Source: Cytospora piceicola (Eukaryota; Ascomycota; Sordariomycetes; Diaporthales; Cytosporaceae). From it: a stretch of DNA of 64,000 nt. Both the position numbers and the translations under genes were made by a program. The DNA lies in contig JALQBC010000030.1 in NCBI GenBank assembly GCA_023375675.1, forward strand, positions 434,001 to 498,000. Direction: 5' to 3'. This document shows, piece after piece, positions 12,616 to 23,694 of the stretch. The notes beneath the pieces are model-generated. The model was not told where the DNA came from. It searched no databases and saw only the letters and a program-made list of their open reading frames with translations. The stretch's first letter is position 1; the number at the start of each line of letters is the position of its first letter.

Positions 12616-13584
12616 TTAAATAAACGTATCAGTGACATGTTTGCCGAAAAAATCCTCGGAGATATCAGAGAACCCCGAAGACGACCTGGACCTGCCAGAC
12701 TCGACTTCAAGATGAAAGGCCAGACTCCGGGGACGGTCACTGATCACCGCATCAGAAGTACCGGCCGAGCATGAGGTATCACGTCGATGATCCACATCCA
12801 CAGGCGTCCCCCGTCCGGCGGGGTCCATACCAGGATCATGATCAAACTCCCCGCTGAAGCGACCAGTCTCGTCGTTAGCAGGTCCACCAACAACCAGAGA
12901 GGAGACCAGACCACTCACCTCCAGAGGAAACCCCCCGGCCCTAATCTCCTGCAGCTCAAACCCACCCTGATCCCCCACCGTCGCCTCCTTCTTCACCACA
13001 GCCCGCCTCTCGACCGGCCGGTGCACCTCCTCGTACACGCGCCGCAGCACCTCGGGTTCCGGGTCCGGGACGGCGCCGGCGGCCGCCGCCCCGCAGTACG
13101 GGTCCAGCCTCAGCCCGGCGTTCTCCCGGCCTAGCCTCCTGTTCTGCCGGTCGAGCATTTCGGCCAGGCCCTCGAGGACCTCGGCGCGCTGCTCCAGGAG
13201 GTCGTTCTGGGCCTCGAGGTCTGCGGCGCGGAGGGCGTCGCGCGAGGCCGGGGGCACCCGGGCGAGCTCGTGGTCGCGCCAGGGCGCGCTGCCGAAGGGG
13301 TGGGGGTTCGGGCCCGGGCCTGGATCTCGGCCTGGGGCTGCGGATGGGCCGGGGGTGGTGTCCTGGGTGGTGTGGGTGCGGGCGTGCCCGTTCACTGCGG
13401 CCTGGAGGCGGGTGTGTCTGCGGTGGAGGTGGCACAGCGCGGTGGTGCTGGCTAGGAGCAGAGTGAGGAAGAGGGTGAGGAAGATTGCGGCGAGGGTGTG
13501 CCACTTGCTTGATGGGATGGACGTGGAGGTTTGTGAGTGAACAGTCGTAGGGATAGGGGGTATACTTGGTTGAGTGGGAGACAT
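12616..13584 (-). CDS. Single-pass membrane protein with coiled coil
   Basis: Uninterrupted frame of 322 residues; the start at 13584 (MSPTQPSIPPIP) is chosen because the longer frame upstream (to 13902) has no protein-like composition. A Pro/Ser/Thr-rich N-terminus of about 30 residues precedes one membrane span (LAAIFLTLFLTLLLASTTALC). Then comes a short basic stretch (HRRHTR), a Pro-rich linker and an Arg/Glu/Leu coiled coil at roughly residues 100-140 (DLEAQNDLLEQRAEVLEGL). The C-terminal half is acidic and Ser-rich. Topology would put the coiled coil in the cytosol if the positive-inside rule holds. No family recognised; this layout is common among lineage-specific fungal proteins. Confidence 0.6.
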   Translation of the reverse strand: MSPTQPSIPPIPTTVHSQTSTSIPSSKWHTLAAIFLTLFLTLLLASTTALCHLHRRHTRLQAAVNGHARTHTTQDTTPGPSAAPGRDPGPGPNPHPFGSAPWRDHELARVPPASRDALRAADLEAQNDLLEQRAEVLEGLAEMLDRQNRRLGRENAGLRLDPYCGAAAAGAVPDPEPEVLRRVYEEVHRPVERRAVVKKEATVGDQGGFELQEIRAGGFPLEVSGLVSSLVVGGPANDETGRFSGEFDHDPGMDPAGRGTPVDVDHRRDTSCSAGTSDAVISDRPRSLAFHLEVESGRSRSSSGFSDISEDFFGKHVTDTFI

Positions 13585-16500
13585 TGTGACGATTGTGAGT
13601 GATGTTCTCTGTGTGGTATAGCCAGGATGGGTTTGGTTCTGTTGGTACAATTTCCCTGTGGCATGGACCGATGTAGGAAGACGAAAAAAGTCTACAGTAT
13701 CGTGAAAATAAGAAGCTATTTCAATGTTTTTGTCCGAAAACGCTGCATGAGAATCGTGTTTCTTTTCAGGACAAAGGGTTGGTGACAATAGGCTTGTGGC
13801 AATGCGCAGCCCGACCATAAGGCATATCCAACAAAGGACAACAGGGGGGATATTCTTGCAACAAAGACACTGGCATTCAACCCTACATTGAGCGATGCGC
13901 ATTTCCGGTTTTCCTTGGACAAAGTCACCACAGCATCATTGTTCTATGAGCCACGGCTTGGGCACATTAAAGGCTCTCGTGTCTCATGGGAGGAGACAGA
14001 CTGTTGACTACTGTGGACCAATGGCATTACATGGATTTCAATATTGCCCCACTTGTTCTTCACATTGAGACCTCCGGTATTGTCTTCGGGGCTTTCACGA
14101 GAGACCTACTTCAAGACTTCCCAAATCCTCATTCAGGGAGATACATGCATTTAAAGCTCGACTGATAGTTCTTGGGGTCGGATTTCCACAATTGGAATCT
14201 GGGAACCGGGCTGAAAACCGATGCATCTTCACCATTGTGCTGGCAGGAACCACGAGTAGAACCTCTGGTTAGCCACCTGACGGTTGTTAGCAGATTCCGG
14301 TTGCGCCTGCAAAATTCTGCATGTTTTTTCTCCGTGAAACCTCTTAGAATGGCGCTATTCAACTTGGGCAGATAGTGCTTACCGCGAATATCAACATTGT
14401 TCAGTGTCTGATTGTATGCGGCATCCGGTGGTTTCCACGTCACTACTTACTTAAGTAGGCAAATACAAGAAACAGAAAGCACAACTTGGTGTATCTGTTG
14501 ATATTCATGTTTCAATCAAGACTACCTAGGTATTTGTGTAAACAGCCAGACTCCTTGGAAGGGACGTGGCTGAAGAAAAGAAAAAAAGAAGCAGTCATTC
14601 ATTGGTTGCAAAGGATCATACTGAAGGTGAGGCAGGTTGTAGTTTCCAAATACTCGGGATTCGTAAGCGACTGTCTCATCCATGTTTACTCCAAGTGGAA
14701 ATTTGGGATGTCAGCCCTGATGGGGTTATCATTCTGAACATGTCTACTTACCATGACTTTCCCTGGGCAATAGCGACCCTGCCCGCGGTCAGGCGAGAGT
14801 TTGTCGTAAAGCACCTCAGTGCCCACATGCAAGGCAATGACAACGTGTAATGCCTACGTGAATTAGGTATGAGAGGTCTTTATCGCGTAGTCTCCAAGTC
14901 ACCTTCCCATAAATACTTAGTTAGAGTGATACAATCATACACCACAACTTGTATTCGGGAACTTCGTTCGATATTTTTAGCAAGGCGCCTACCCAGGGTA
15001 GCTGGAAACGTACACGATGGAGGCAAGCGTGAAGAGAGATTCCAGATGTCGTGAGTAAACAAACATACATAGACAATATATATATTCTACCTCTACTCCC
15101 TCTTCTTCAACGTCGACTCCTCCAACTTCATCCGTTCCAACCACTTCCCACTTCCACAACTTCATCCATGTCTTGATCCCCCTTGGAAGGGAACTGGACT
15201 TCATACACAACACAAATGTTGAGGAGCCGCCGATGTCTCTCTTCCGCCATTCTGTTTATCACCCTACACAACCGGCCCTGAAGCCGTCAGCTCACTGACC
15301 AGCCTCTCCTTGTCCGTCCACGTCAAGCCGATGCCTCCTCAATCTCCGGATGGCCCCTTTCTCAGACCCATCAGTGTCATGTCTGCAACATGCCACCATG
15401 TCGGAGATGTGCCAATATTCAAGGTGTGTGTTCTCACTGCGAAGAATATACACTATGACTGCCTGTCAAAGCGATGTTTTGTTTTGCCCCCTTTTGCGTG
15501 TTATCGTTTTCTTTGGTGCTTTTTGGTTTTTTTGGCAGGTTGATTAGAATTAGAGAACAGTCTTAGAGAACAGCACAAGTTGTCAGCCTAGCTGACGCAC
15601 ACAGATTATATAAAGAAATGCAGGACCCGTGCCACAGCTTCGAACGAACACACAACGGCCACGTCCACGGAGCCGCATCCATCCTTGGATGAACAGACAA
15701 CTTCGGCCACAGAACGATATGTTTTGCTATGGTGATGGGTGCTTGAGGGGAGAAGAGTGGGCTTTGCTGTGTTCGGAGCCGGATCGGGCTCCTGGGGGGC
15801 ATTTGGGAAGGCAGTGGGAGGAAACAAAAAGATGGTGGCCAATTTGGATGGGGCTGGCAACAAGAACTTCAAGCGTGAACTCGTAGTTGTTCCGGAGAAG
15901 GGGGGAAGGGCCTCAACTGTGGAGTTGTTTCTGATAGAATCACATGTTCGTCTGGTTTGAAAATGTCAAAGCCACCTTCATCCAGCCTGCAAGAGTTTCA
16001 TTCTTCGATACCATACCCAGGTGACACTGGCCATATGTAAAGTACTACCTGCATGGCTCTGCACTTGCGAAGCCAGCGTATCTTCAGGAACAGCCCGGGA
16101 CGATGCTGAAGGTCTCTAGCCTGGCTGGTACGTCACCGCTCAGACATCAGCCATATCAACACTCCAAAAGACGAACTCCCCACAAAAGTACATACACACG
16201 TTTGCAACGACAGGTCCTGATTTCCACCCTTGGCAGATGGACACTCTTTTTCGTCAACGTTGCATGAGATGTGCGACCTCAGTGCTTTCTCATCATAGGT
16301 CAGTTTTTTAAAGAACAGATATATTGGACCAGCATCCTGGTCTCAAGTTGCGTATAGTGAAGCCAAGCGATGTGTCCCCATCGGAATCTTCTGAACCGCC
16401 TGACATCCCACTGGGACCAGTGTTTCGAAGAAACCTTGAGATAAGCGTGTCTTGTTTTGTTTTGCCTTTGGTTCGGAAGGAACGTCCACAGGTGCGGGCG

Positions 16501-17057
16501 GATCAGATATTTATAGCCCGCTTGAAGTTCAGTGCCCCTGGTTTCCGTGTTGGAACAGTCACCAGACCTCTACTCTAGGACGTCACTAATGACAATCTAG
16601 CGGGAGAATGGCTTGTTGGTCGGTAATAATGTGAACCTTAAGACCATTTCCAGAGCTAGATCTTCTTACATGTGGCCAAAGCGCACCGCGACTGCGAACT
16701 AGAGATGGCCCATGACTTTCATCTTAGTTCGGACGAGTGGCGCAGTCAATTTGAAAGCAAGTCAATCCCCGATGACTCACAGGCTTTTGGCATCGTTGGA
16801 CAGATATCAGACAATAGGCTTTCCTAGCTGATGGGCCGGCCGATGGTCGCGGCCTATAAGCCCATCGACAGCTGCCCAGTGCCAGATGCAACATTGAAAC
16901 ACCCCTCGTCCTCATGTATATATACATACTTTAGATTAGAGACGAGTTCCTGTGAGCTTGGAGGGACTAGGTAGCTGGATTTTGACTGCATCTACACCTG
17001 TACGCCAGAAAAATTATAAATCTTCTCCCAAATACCGTTCTGGCAACCATCAACGAC
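13585..17057. other. Long intergenic region without recognisable gene
   Basis: About 3.5 kb with only short open frames on both strands, none of which translates to anything I recognise or splices convincingly. It contains a TACCTAGGTA palindrome at 14523-14532. Base composition is near balanced, so the region is not strongly AT-biased. It may contain a noncoding transcript or a small lineage-specific gene that I cannot see. Confidence 0.5.
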
Positions 17058-18568
17058 TCAATAATGCAGCACTCTGTTGGCCCGGTTGATGGGGGTTTGT
17101 CCCGTGCTCAGCTTATCCAGGTTGATCTCCAGTATCGCCAGCACCCGTTCCCACGTACGGTGAGTCTGCCAAGAGACATGGCTGCAAATTCTCATATCAG
17201 TAACGCGTATATCTACCGCTGTGGTTTTGCCAATAAGCTGGCGAGCGACTTACGGCGTGATCAGCAGATTTGGCACTTTCCAGAGTGGATGGTCACTCGG
17301 TAATGGTTCAGGATCAGCCCCATCAACAGCAGCACCTATGATCTGTCCTTTTTCAAGTGCTTGGATCAAGGCGTCCGTGTTGATGGACTCCCCGCGAGCC
17401 ACACTGGAGAGGAAACTGTGGCTCTCAGTCAGTCAGTCAGTCAGTCAGTCAGTCAGTCCGCCAGCCAGCCTCGCAAATTAGCTATGTTATTCTTGAATAA
17501 AGCACATACGTTTTCTTCTTGCTGAGGATCTGAAACTGCTCGTGAGAGATGATCCCATGAGTCTCACTTGTGAGAGGAAGGCTCAGGACCAAGATGTCCA
17601 GGTCCTGGTCCAGGAAGGTGTTGATGTCGTCAGCCGATGTGCCGTGGAACCACTTTGCAGGTATCAGGCCATCCGGGTCCCCAGTCCCGGGCACGCAGTA
17701 GCTGTCGTCCTTGCGTGCCTCTGGGGTCGTCCTCGGGCTTCGAGTATAGCTGAGGCAACAGGTCAGAGTTTCGTCCTCGGGCCGGAGGGGGAGTAGGGTG
17801 ATCGAACTGACGCGTATACTTCCATGCCCAATGCACTGGCGACGCGAGCACATTGTCTTCCTATGGCACCGTAGCCGAGTATGCCCCTGGTGTGAACATC
17901 AGTAAAATGTTGACAAAGGGCAGATGAAGGGAACCGTCGAACATTCTAGCACCCGCGGAATCCTTGACGGTTGACTTGAACATGGGTTCCCAGTACCCAA
18001 CCTTCATTTGTTCATGGTACCGAGCGAAGTGATGCTGAAAGCTGAGCCATGATCTAAATAGACATGCGTCAGTCGGCATGCAGCCGTGGGTTCACACGGC
18101 ACTGAACTACATGTGCAGTGTCGCCAATATGTCGCCCACACATACCCAATCACCCATTCCGCGATCTGTGGTCTTCCCGAATATCAGCATAAGCATCCTC
18201 AACAGCCATCCGTGGAAGGCCCCAGGGAGAACCTACGGGTGGCAGCCGTTGCCAGTGCAGAACACCACACTGCCATCCTTGTACGTCTCGTGCCCGAGCC
18301 ACTTGTCGACGCCGGCGCTGGGCAGCTGCACGAACCTGACGTCCCCCAGCAGCCGGGCCGGCGGCGGGATGTACGTCGAGAGCAGGGTCACGCCGTCCCG
18401 GACCTCGGGCCTCAGGTCCTCATAGGGCTTGATGCTGCCGTCCGGCAGCGCCGAGTCCTCGTAGAGGACCTCCAGGCCGGGGTGGCGCGCCTGGACCCTG
18501 GCGACCCACTCCGCCGTCGGGCCCTTGGGCTGGAAGATCAGGAGCTTGTCCCTGCTCAGGTCTGGCAT
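17058..18568 (-). CDS. D-2-hydroxyacid dehydrogenase, NAD-dependent, seven exons
   Basis: Oxidoreductase of the D-isomer-specific 2-hydroxyacid dehydrogenase family, interconverting 2-oxo acids and D-2-hydroxy acids with NAD(P)H; probably cytosolic. Exons on the minus strand: 18568-18237, 18172-18146, 18053-17943, 17886-17812, 17749-17510, 17415-17254, 17181-17058. They keep phase throughout and give 356 residues, the normal family length. The N-terminal catalytic half has SAGVDKW; exon 2 encodes the PQIAEWVIG motif. The nucleotide-binding [11 protein letters not shown] (GxGxxG) spans the exon 3/4 junction. The catalytic triad is present: Arg in SSVARGES, Glu in DPEPLP, His in PHVSWQ. The exon 3 donor is GTTCGA, a weak site, but it alone restores RMGILGYG. 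A CAGT repeat fills the end of intron 5. The exact substrate cannot be inferred. Confidence 0.88.
17426..17457. repeat. (CAGT)8 microsatellite in intron 5
   Basis: Eight perfect tandem CAGT units. On the coding (minus) strand the tract reads as repeated GACT and so creates overlapping CTGAC branch-point motifs ten bases upstream of the 3' splice site of the dehydrogenase gene. Confidence 0.95.
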
Positions 18569-19366
18569 GGTGGAAAGGCGAGAGAGCTGTGGCCGGGTCG
18601 GGGGGGATGGTTGTGGGCTTGGCGGAGTGAGTCTGGAAAGCGGCGTGTTCCGGTTCTGAGGGGTGAGTCTTATAGAGCAATGGATGAACAACTCTGAGAG
18701 TACGTACTGCTTCTGTCTGTCTGTTGGCGTGTCTCGTTGGCAAGTTGGTTTGTTGCGAGCGAATAATCGCGCAGATCTTCGACCAAGACTAGTATGTAAC
18801 AGGTAATAGTGTTTGCTACATATATTGTACTTACGTGATTTCCTCCAAAACTGCATAGATCATCGGCATATGCAACTCGAGCCTCCGTAATCCTTGGGAC
18901 CTCACAAAGCTCACTTTATCCCTCGGCTCCTGAAATTCGATCGACAGTGACGGCGGGGTTGGTTTTTAAAACAAATGCCGAAACAAGTGTATCTAAGTCA
19001 TCAAGTATTTGCCTCCGTGTATTATAGAGAATCAATTCCACGTGTAGCACTTTCGTATTCGTCGTCTTGTAGCCTTGTACCGCATCATACTGCCCAATAA
19101 AGCGCATGATTCATGATGATCGAAGAGGCTCCGAGTGTCGTCTAAGGCGCAAATAATACATAACCAAAGCCAGTAAGCTACATATGTATGCTGTTAAACT
19201 AAGTACGTTGTGCCCAATTAAGTTCACAGTGCAAGGATGGTTAGCAGATAGATGTAGTGTGCATACTAGAAAGTGTTACAAAAGACGTAAATGGTTCAAA
19301 ACATTCGTCTATTGTCTAAGTATATACCAAAGGGGTAACACAAGCGAAACCCCAGAAGTCATAGCC
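18569..19366. other. Intergenic region
   Basis: Promoter side of the dehydrogenase gene and 3' flank of the MFS transporter gene, both minus strand. No coding signal recognised. Confidence 0.5.
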
Positions 19367-20921
19367 TCACAGGTACAGTTCATGCTGTCCCTTCTCACCC
19401 TCACTCTCACTCCTAGCGTCTGCTTTCCTCTCCCGCCAGATTATGAACAGGTACAAAGCGCTACAAGCGGCGCAAAGAGCCCCCATGGAGAGGCAGATGG
19501 AGTACCCGGAATGGTAGTACGGCTTGTCCTTGCTCAGGAAGATGAAGGTCGCCACGATGCCGCCGCAGTTCCCAAAGCAGATGATCCACGCCGACCCGAT
19601 GCTCCGCTCCACGTGGCCCCGCAGGTTCATGATGTACCAGCAGACCATGATGCCGCCGACGCCGAAGGAGCCCATGGCCGTGAGGCAGATGCCCGCGTAC
19701 TCGGCGGAGAAGTGCGCGGCGCCGTGGACCGAGATCAGGATGGAGAGGCCGGCGATGAGCAGGACGAGGCCGAAGAAGATGAAGGGCGAGCGCACCCTCC
19801 ACCTGTCCGAGAGGTAGGAGATGATGACGACGAAGCCCAGGGTGGCTGCAAAGGGCGGTACTGAGTGTAACTGGGTCTGGATGGTGCCGTAGCCGAGGGC
19901 CTTGACGATGGTGGGAAGGAAATAGACAATGGAGTAGGTGGGCACCACGATCGCTGCTCTAGGTTAGCATTCTGTCCGGACTATGACCCAAGTCTGCCAG
20001 CTTGGACTTACCAAAGTACATGACCGCGGCGACCCAGTGCTTGGGTTTCGAGAAAAACGTCAAGACGTCCTTGACGGTGACAGGAACCGTGTGGGACTCG
20101 TTGTGCCCAGTCCTGTCCAATATGAACTGCTTCTCCCTCTCAGACAGCCATTTTGCTTCTCTCGGGAAGTCTGTGATGCAGAAGAACGCCAGGATGCCGA
20201 TCAGGGTGGTCGCGATACCCTCCAGGATGAAGACCCATCTCCAGTTGCTCAGGCCCCGGATGCCGTCCATCTTGCCGATGGCGCTGGAGAGCAGGCCCCC
20301 GAACGCGCCGGCACAGATGGTGGTCGACCAGTACACGGTGAACCGCCTCTGGGACTCCTCTTGCCTGTACCAGAAGCTGATCAGGTAGAAGCTGCCGGGG
20401 AAGATGCCGGTCTCGCAAAGCCCCAGAAAGAACCTGGTAGCAAGCAAGCCGCCGTAGTTCTGGACAAAGCCCTGGCATATCATGATGACACCAAATGCTG
20501 TGATGCAAGCTGAGAGCCACACCTGAGGGCTCAGTCTCTTCATCAGGATGTTTGATGGGATCTCGAAGACGATATATGGCGCGAAGAAGATAGTGAGAGC
20601 AACGTTCTGCTGGCTTCCGACGAGGCCGAGCTCTGTCGGCAGGCCCATTGTGAGGGCATTGGAAATGTTGACACTACCAGACAGTCAGAAGTGATGATCC
20701 CGAAGGATACATGTACGGGGTCGTACATCAAGGGGGGCTTACCGGTCAAGAAAAGCCACCACGTAGACGGCAAACAGTATCGGCAGCAGATGCCAGTCAA
20801 TCTTGCGAAGCAGCTTGGCCTCGTCGATGGGAGGCTCCAGAGGCACATCCGCGTCACTCAAGCTCGAGCTCTGGTTCGCCTCATTGAGGTCTGTGACGCC
20901 CATGTCTTTGCGGTCCGACAT
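19367..20921 (-). CDS. MFS permease, DAL5/anion:cation symporter family
   Basis: Plasma-membrane transporter of the allantoate/nicotinate-type (DAL5-like) branch of the major facilitator superfamily, proton-coupled uptake of a small organic anion. Exons 20921-20743, 20673-20012 and about 19953-19367 give roughly 475 residues, typical for the family. The signature start RKIDWHLLPILFAVYVVAFLDR, then VNISNA, crosses intron 1; NVALTIFFAPYIVFEIPSN and FFLGLCETGIFPG follow in the first half and WRWVFILEG before the central loop. The second half starts with VVPTYSIVYFLPTIVK and ends in a charged cytosolic tail. The last acceptor is a tandem NAGNAG (exon start 19956 or 19953), so one Ala may be optional. 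The substrate is unknown. Confidence 0.9.
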
Positions 20922-22057
20922 GGTGGGCTGTGTTGAACCAGGAAATTGGACTTGATTCCGATGTTGTACGAGGGTGATCAACCGACAGTAACAACATGTG
21001 CTGGGATATCTCTTCTGCAATGGACGTTGGGAAAGGGGGAGGGGGGTGAGACAGGTTTAAATCAGGGTTGCAATATTTGAGGAGACATGCATATTTTCCA
21101 ATGTTGGCTTCGATACTGTGCAGAGATAGCTATTATCAAGATCCACTTCCCAGCATCGCATGCTGTCCAACTGCTATTGGACGGTTACTGGATACCATGC
21201 CATTCTGCTGCAAGGAGAATAATACCACCTCGGGCGGTTCACACCCAACCGGACCAGGAGGTTTAGGTTTATCGTTACCGCACGTGGTAGGCCGCCCACC
21301 ATCCCGAAGTCTCATGGGGAGCCTCACACAATCCCGATATGTAGTAGTACATCCGGAAGACCGGTGAGAAGAACCAGCGAGTGGCCCGGCTCACCCCCGG
21401 GCCGTCATCCTGTCCCACTCCTTTTTCTGTTGGTGGGTGTCACTTTTCGGGGATGATCTGCGCCCGCGGAAGGGCGCCGGCAGCCGGGTCCTCCCTTTCC
21501 TCCACATTTCTCTTCCATGCCGAGCTGGGGTTAGGTGGAGCCCACTCGCAGACATGGCTCTCAAAACAATGCAGGTGAGCAGCATGGATGTTGAGAGGAT
21601 GCCTGCTGTGCTCATCTCTTTCCAAAACACAACGGTTCTCGACACGGGGATGCTATTTACGCAGTCGTTCGACCAAATCACAAGCAGATGAGGTTCCCGG
21701 AAAGCAGAGTACGATGTAATCATGGACAATACCACAGTAAATCCGGTTGATGCCCTGGGGCATTTAGTTCATCCCTACCCCAGTAACAACCAACAACAAA
21801 AAAGACGTTGCAAAACTACACGGATCTCCATTCAATCATACGAGCTTGGTGCCCAGGAATCAGGAGCGCGCCAGGAATCGCCCCCCCCCCCCAAACAGAG
21901 ACCCCATGTGCTTCGGTGATTATCCTTCTCCAGATGTTCGGCACTCTCTTGCCACGCCTTTCTGATGTTTCTGGTTTCTCTTATTACTCACTGGAAGTTT
22001 GAAACCATCTTGTCCGTCAAAGCTATTGTCTTTGCGCCGAAGACGGACGCAGTAAAG
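20922..22057. other. Divergent promoter region
   Basis: Separates the 5' ends of the MFS permease (-) and the rhodopsin-fold protein (+). Contains a run of C at 21883-21892. Open frames on both strands (for example 21391-21735) look like chance frames. No gene recognised. Confidence 0.5.
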
Positions 22058-23694
22058 ATGGCGACAGGAACAACAACCAGCACCTCTTTCACTCCTGCAC
22101 TGACGCCCCCTCCGGGAACGACATCCAAGTTCGAGCACCCGGAGACGCTGAAACGGCCAATGAATATCGCCATGGGGGTCGCCATCCCATTGATCACCAT
22201 ATTCTTCTTTACTCGCGCATACGTCAGGATCTGGATCAAGAGACAATGGATTTCTGAGGACTGTATGGAGAAGCCTGCCTACTCCCTCTCCCGCCCCCGT
22301 AGCCCTCTCTTCTCCCCCCTTTTTCAGTGTTAATAACAAGACTGCCAGACTAACAAAGACCAAACCTGACAGGGCTTGCTCTCATTGCATGGGTGAGTTC
22401 CAAAGCACACAACGGCTCACAAAGCCGATAGATGTCTCTCTCTAAAACAAAGCAACCCTTGCAGGTTGGCACGATTGCCTTTTGTGGAATTGGAGCTTCC
22501 ACTATGGCGCACCATGGTGGAGAGCATGAATGGGATATCACAGTTGCGCAGGCCAAGGAGGCATCCTTTGTATGTTAGGCTCAGCAACACCCACCGCCCC
22601 CTGCCCCATAGTCACGAGTAAAAGGGACAAGGCATCGCAGACTACTGACTCTCAAAAACTTTGGAAAGTGGTTCAACGTCGTCTCCATCCATTATGGCGT
22701 CACCATATGCATCGCGAAGCTCGCCGTCCTTTTCCTCTACCGGCGGGTCTTCTCGCCGTGCCCGTGGTGCCCCTTCGACATCGGCGTCGTCTCCCTGATC
22801 GTTCTGCTCGTCCTGTTCTACGTGGCGACGAGCCTGGCCAAGATCTGGGAGTGCATTCCCCGGGAGAAGATCTGGGATGCGTCCATCCCCGGGCACTGCA
22901 TCGACATGCCCATGTTGCTCAACGTCAGTGGCCTCTTCAACACGGTCACCGATGTCATCATCGTCTTCCTGCCGGTGCAGTCGGTCTGGACCTTGAACAT
23001 GAAGCTGAAGAAGAAGATCATGGTCGTGCTGGCATTCACGTTTGGCCTTTGGTAAGCACTTGACCAGTCCCCATATGCCTAGGTACAGTACCTCTGTGCA
23101 ATAGGTTGATGATTATTTCTGTTCCACTCTAGTGCTCCTGGCTTCAGCATGATGGGCTGTATCGTGCGTCTGCGTGGCACCACCAATCCGGACAAGACTT
23201 GGGTTCAGCCTGATATCGTCTTGTGGGGGTAAGTGCAAAGTCTGTTTACGAACCGACAAGACGTGCGTTTCTCTGACCAAGAACCCAGCGTGGCCGAGTT
23301 GACGACGGGGGTCCTCTGTGTGAGCTTCCCGGAGATGGGGGTGCTCTTCAAGAAGAGCACGTGGGCGACCAAGAAGGCCAGCACGGCCATTGTCGAGGGC
23401 CGCCATCGCGAGGAAGACACTGTGTACCAGGGGCCGAGCCAGTTCAAGCGGTTCACAACGAGCATAACAACCCACGGCACAGTCTCGGGCTCGACCAAGG
23501 TGGGCAGCCATTGGGGGGGCACGCAGCTGGAGCTGGACGAGATGAATTTGATTGGCGGGCAGGGCGGAGTTGAGAGCAGGGACGGCACTCACAAGGACCA
23601 ACACCACCAACAACAACAACAGCAGTGGCGAGGAAACGTCGAGGTCACGCGAGAAGTCAGGATAGATTCAAGTAGTATGGTCAGTATGGTATGA
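22058..23694 (+). CDS. Rhodopsin-domain integral membrane protein (PTH11-like)
   Basis: Seven-span protein of the large fungal family with the conserved rhodopsin-like domain that includes PTH11-related candidate receptors. Exons 22058-22262, 22373-22392, 22465-22569, 22669-23051, 23133-23228 and 23289-23694 keep phase and give 404 residues. Exon 2 is only 20 bases and restores ISEDWLALIAW. Exon 4 encodes ICIAKLAVLFLYRRVFSP and the LLNVSGLFNTVTDVIIVFLP block; exon 5 starts CAPGF. The acceptor at 22668 was preferred because a CTGAC branch point lies about 20 bases upstream and the other nearby AG gives the wrong frame. There is no CFEM domain. The C-terminal 130 residues form a hydrophilic cytosolic tail with a Gln/His-rich tract. 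Ligand unknown. Confidence 0.85.
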
